From: an uncultured bacterium
Lineage (GTDB): Bacteria > Gemmatimonadota > Gemmatimonadetes > Longimicrobiales > RSA9
DNA length: 18,132 nucleotides
Direction: 5' to 3'
Assembly: GCA_937995995.1 (NCBI GenBank)
Contig: CALKIP010000297.1
Coordinates: forward strand, 1-18,132
Below the pieces are notes generated by a model. The model was not told the origin of the DNA. It worked only from the letters and a program-made list of their open reading frames with translations, and searched no databases. The translations under genes and the position numbers were made by a program. This document shows positions 15,930 through 18,132 of this stretch, one piece after another; position 1 is the stretch's first letter; every line of letters starts with the position of its first letter.

Positions 15930-18132
15930 CTACCCCACGGGCCGTCCGTCGAGCACCTCGCGGACGCGGCGCGCGAAATCCGCGGGGGAGAACGGTTTGG
16001 CGATGAAGGCGATCCCCTCGTCGAGTGCGCCGCGCCTCAGCACCTCGTCCTCGGCGTACCCGGACATGAAGAGGACGCGGATACCTGGGCGCATGCGGGC
16101 GATCCGTTCGGCTAGCTCACGGCCGCCAATACCGGGCATCACGACATCGGAGACGAGGAGGTCGATCTCTGTCTCCGAGCGCCTGAACAGCTCGAGCGCT
16201 TCCTGACCCGTGGCCGCATCCAGTACGGCGTAGCCGCGACGCACCAGGATCTTGCGGGCCAGGGCACGGACGGCATCCTCATCCTCGACGACGAGAATCG
16301 TCTCCGTCCCGTTTGACCCGACCGTAGTGCTCACGGCGTACGTCCCCTCCGATGTCGGCACCGATTCGACACGGGGCAGGTAGATGGTGAAGGTGGTGCC
16401 GCGCCCGGCATTGCTCTGCACGGTGATCCGGCCGGCGCTCTGCTGTACGATGCCGTAGACCATCGACAGGCCCAGCCCAGTGCCCTTCCCGACCTCCTTC
16501 GTCGTGAAGAAGGGTTCGAAGATCTGGCGACGCGTCTCCTCATCCATCCCGTGGCCCGTATCCGTGACCCTCAGGACGACGTGGGGCGCCGTAGTCGCTG
16601 GTGCGTCCACGGGGCTGCCTTCCGCCGCGTCGCCGACGACCTTCGTTGAAATGACGATCCGACCGCCATCCGGCATCGCGTCCTGTGCGTTCAGGACGAG
16701 ATTGACCAGGATCTGTTCGATGCCGCTGGCGTCGGCGCGGATGAGGGCCGCACCGTCGCAGAGCGACGTCTCCAGGGCGACGTCCTCGCGGATCAGGCGA
16801 CGGAGCATTCGCTCCACTCCGCGGATCACCTCGTTCAAATCCAGGATCCGCGGCTGGAGCACCTGTTTGCGGCTGAAAGCCAGGAGACGCTGGGTCAGAC
16901 TGGCCGCACGCCGTCCGGCGTGGCCGATCTCCTCCAGATCCTCGCGGATCGGACTGTCCTCGGGCAAGGCGGCGAGTGCGAGCTCGAGGTTGCCGCCGAT
17001 CACATTGAGCAGGTTGTTGAAGTCGTGGGCGACGCCGCCGGCCAGACGTCCGACGGCCTCCATCTTCTGCGACTGTCTGAGTTCTTCTTCCCTCTGCCGC
17101 AACGCTTCTTGCGCCTGCATGAGGGTGGTGATGTCCGCGGCCACGCCGGCCACGCGCGCGGGACGCCCACTATCGTCGAAGAAGATGCGGCCGCGGACCT
17201 CCACGTGCCGGCCGTCCCGGCCCGGGCCCGCGAGGCCGAAGTCGAACTCGAAGGTTTCGGGAAGGGTGAGCAGCACATCGTCGAGTGCGGCGTCGACCCT
17301 CTCGCTGTCGCGCTCGGCGACGATCGAGCGCAGGCGGTCCCACGCATCACGGGGCGAGTCCGGGCGGAAGCCGAAGAGTTCTTCCATCGATGGCGGCCAG
17401 GAGAGGTCGCCACTCGGGATGTGCCACTCCCATGCGCCCATACGCCCCGCTTCCAGCGCGATGCGGAGCCGTTCCTCGCTGCGCCGCAGCGCTCGCTCCG
17501 TTCGCTCACGCTCCGCCACGACGCGCAGCAGCGTCTGCCGCTGAGCGGTCAGCCGCCGGACACGCAGGCGGTGAAGTGCGAACACGAGAGAGGCGAGCGC
17601 AACGATGCAGAGCAGGATGAAGGGCCGGGTTTCGTAGAAGAATGGCGCGATGGCGATGTCGACTCGTCCCTCGGCCTCGCCCCAGCGCTCGCCATCGTCG
17701 GACGACTGGACGCGGAAATGGTATCGGCCCGGGGGTACGTTCGTGTAGTACGCCACGCGACGGTCGCCCGCCTCGACCCACGCGGGGTCGTATCCCTCGA
17801 GCATGTAGCGGAAGTGCACCCGCCCTGGCTCGAAGAAATCCGGGGCCGTGAAATGCATCTCGAGGGTACGCTGCTCCGGCGGCAATTCCAGTGCGGCGCG
17901 GGCGAGATAAACGCTGTCGCCCGCCACGACCTGCTCCATCACCGGCGGTGGGATCGGGGGCCGCGGCTCGACTCGCGCGGGGTCTACGGTCGCGATGCCG
18001 GCCATCGTGGGAAACCAGATCGTCCCGTCGCCGCGCTCCCAGACTCCGGGCTGAACCCCGCCGTTCGCCTCTCCCGACCGCAACCCGTCCGGCCGGCCGA
18101 AACGCTGCGGTCGGACTCGATCCCGGCGGCCC
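15930..18132 (-). CDS. Hybrid sensor histidine kinase with Y_Y_Y domain, N-terminus beyond the window
   Basis: Membrane-bound sensor kinase; 733 residues are visible and the frame is open to the right edge, so the N-terminus is missing. The visible part begins in the last blade of a two-component-regulator beta-propeller (EANGGVQPG to GTIWFPTMAG), then a Y_Y_Y domain (YMLEGYDPAWV, FRVQSSDDGE) and one transmembrane helix (about 17635-17580). A PAS domain (about 17450-17110), a HisKA dimerisation domain with phospho-acceptor His in GGVAHDFNNLL (17027-17025), an HATPase with TGHGMDEE and GTGLGLSMVYG, and a C-terminal receiver with Asp in VSDVVMPG (16148-16146) follow. The propeller and Y_Y_Y region probably senses a periplasmic ligand. 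A TTG at 18083 is not the start because the propeller sequence continues upstream. No DNA-binding output is visible. A separate response regulator must exist elsewhere or the receiver serves as a control module. Confidence 0.94.
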   Translation of the reverse strand, partial: GRRDRVRPQRFGRPDGLRSGEANGGVQPGVWERGDGTIWFPTMAGIATVDPARVEPRPPIPPPVMEQVVAGDSVYLARAALELPPEQRTLEMHFTAPDFFEPGRVHFRYMLEGYDPAWVEAGDRRVAYYTNVPPGRYHFRVQSSDDGERWGEAEGRVDIAIAPFFYETRPFILLCIVALASLVFALHRLRVRRLTAQRQTLLRVVAERERTERALRRSEERLRIALEAGRMGAWEWHIPSGDLSWPPSMEELFGFRPDSPRDAWDRLRSIVAERDSERVDAALDDVLLTLPETFEFDFGLAGPGRDGRHVEVRGRIFFDDSGRPARVAGVAADITTLMQAQEALRQREEELRQSQKMEAVGRLAGGVAHDFNNLLNVIGGNLELALAALPEDSPIREDLEEIGHAGRRAASLTQRLLAFSRKQVLQPRILDLNEVIRGVERMLRRLIREDVALETSLCDGAALIRADASGIEQILVNLVLNAQDAMPDGGRIVISTKVVGDAAEGSPVDAPATTAPHVVLRVTDTGHGMDEETRRQIFEPFFTTKEVGKGTGLGLSMVYGIVQQSAGRITVQSNAGRGTTFTIYLPRVESVPTSEGTYAVSTTVGSNGTETILVVEDEDAVRALARKILVRRGYAVLDAATGQEALELFRRSETEIDLLVSDVVMPGIGGRELAERIARMRPGIRVLFMSGYAEDEVLRRGALDEGIAFIAKPFSPADFARRVREVLDGRPVG

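Noticed and set aside
16480..17544. 354-residue plus-strand open frame opposite the sensor kinase
   Set aside because: It is Ser/Arg/Ala-rich shadow sequence, antisense to conserved PAS, HisKA and HATPase domains.

Overview
This 18.1-kb window is a GC-rich chromosomal stretch from a Gram-negative bacterium. Several predicted products are lipoproteins or periplasmic enzymes. The gene set (a DUF5117-type metzincin, a lipoprotein subtilase with a long Asp-His insertion, an M19 dipeptidase, a PQQ-type sugar dehydrogenase lipoprotein, and a hybrid kinase with a Y_Y_Y domain) would fit Gemmatimonadota or a related group. That placement is inferred from gene content alone. I saw no rRNA, tRNA, insertion sequence, phage gene or CRISPR array.

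Layout. (1) 1-2788, minus strand: the first 591 codons of a P1B-4-type heavy-metal ATPase with a Fur/PerR-like palindrome over its promoter, and upstream of it an acyl-CoA thioesterase II (TesB). (2) 3069-6522, plus strand: a small DUF3568-like lipoprotein, an S8 subtilase lipoprotein and an MreB-family actin homologue. Strong hairpins precede the last two genes. (3) 6572-8068, minus strand: an RhlE-type DEAD-box RNA helicase with an R/G-rich tail. (4) 8069-8565: a 497-nt intergenic region. It holds the clearest U-tract intrinsic terminator of the window (facing the helicase), a tandem array of small stem-loops joined by a constant GGGAGR linker, and a promoter region. (5) 8566-9756, plus strand: a PQQ-type aldose sugar dehydrogenase lipoprotein, convergent with the next block. 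(6) 10039-15570, minus strand: an M19 dipeptidase, an 844-residue secreted metzincin and an NhaC-type Na+/H+ antiporter. (7) 15930 to the right edge, minus strand: the C-terminal part of a hybrid sensor kinase (Y_Y_Y, TM, PAS, HisKA, HATPase, receiver).

How the genes might work together. Three exported or surface peptidases (S8, metzincin, M19 dipeptidase) suggest extracytoplasmic protein and peptide breakdown. The other genes look like independent housekeeping or stress units (metal efflux, thioesterase, cell shape, RNA remodelling, ion homeostasis, signalling).

Most unusual feature. In the stem-loop array at 8183-8390 the stems differ from unit to unit but stay base-paired, while the G-rich linker is conserved. 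Related but weaker units occur at 9804-9822 and 11403-11472, so this may be a dispersed repeat family. On the minus strand the array would lie in the leader of the RNA-helicase gene, just before an intrinsic terminator. That layout would suit an attenuated or self-regulated leader. This is a hypothesis from sequence only.
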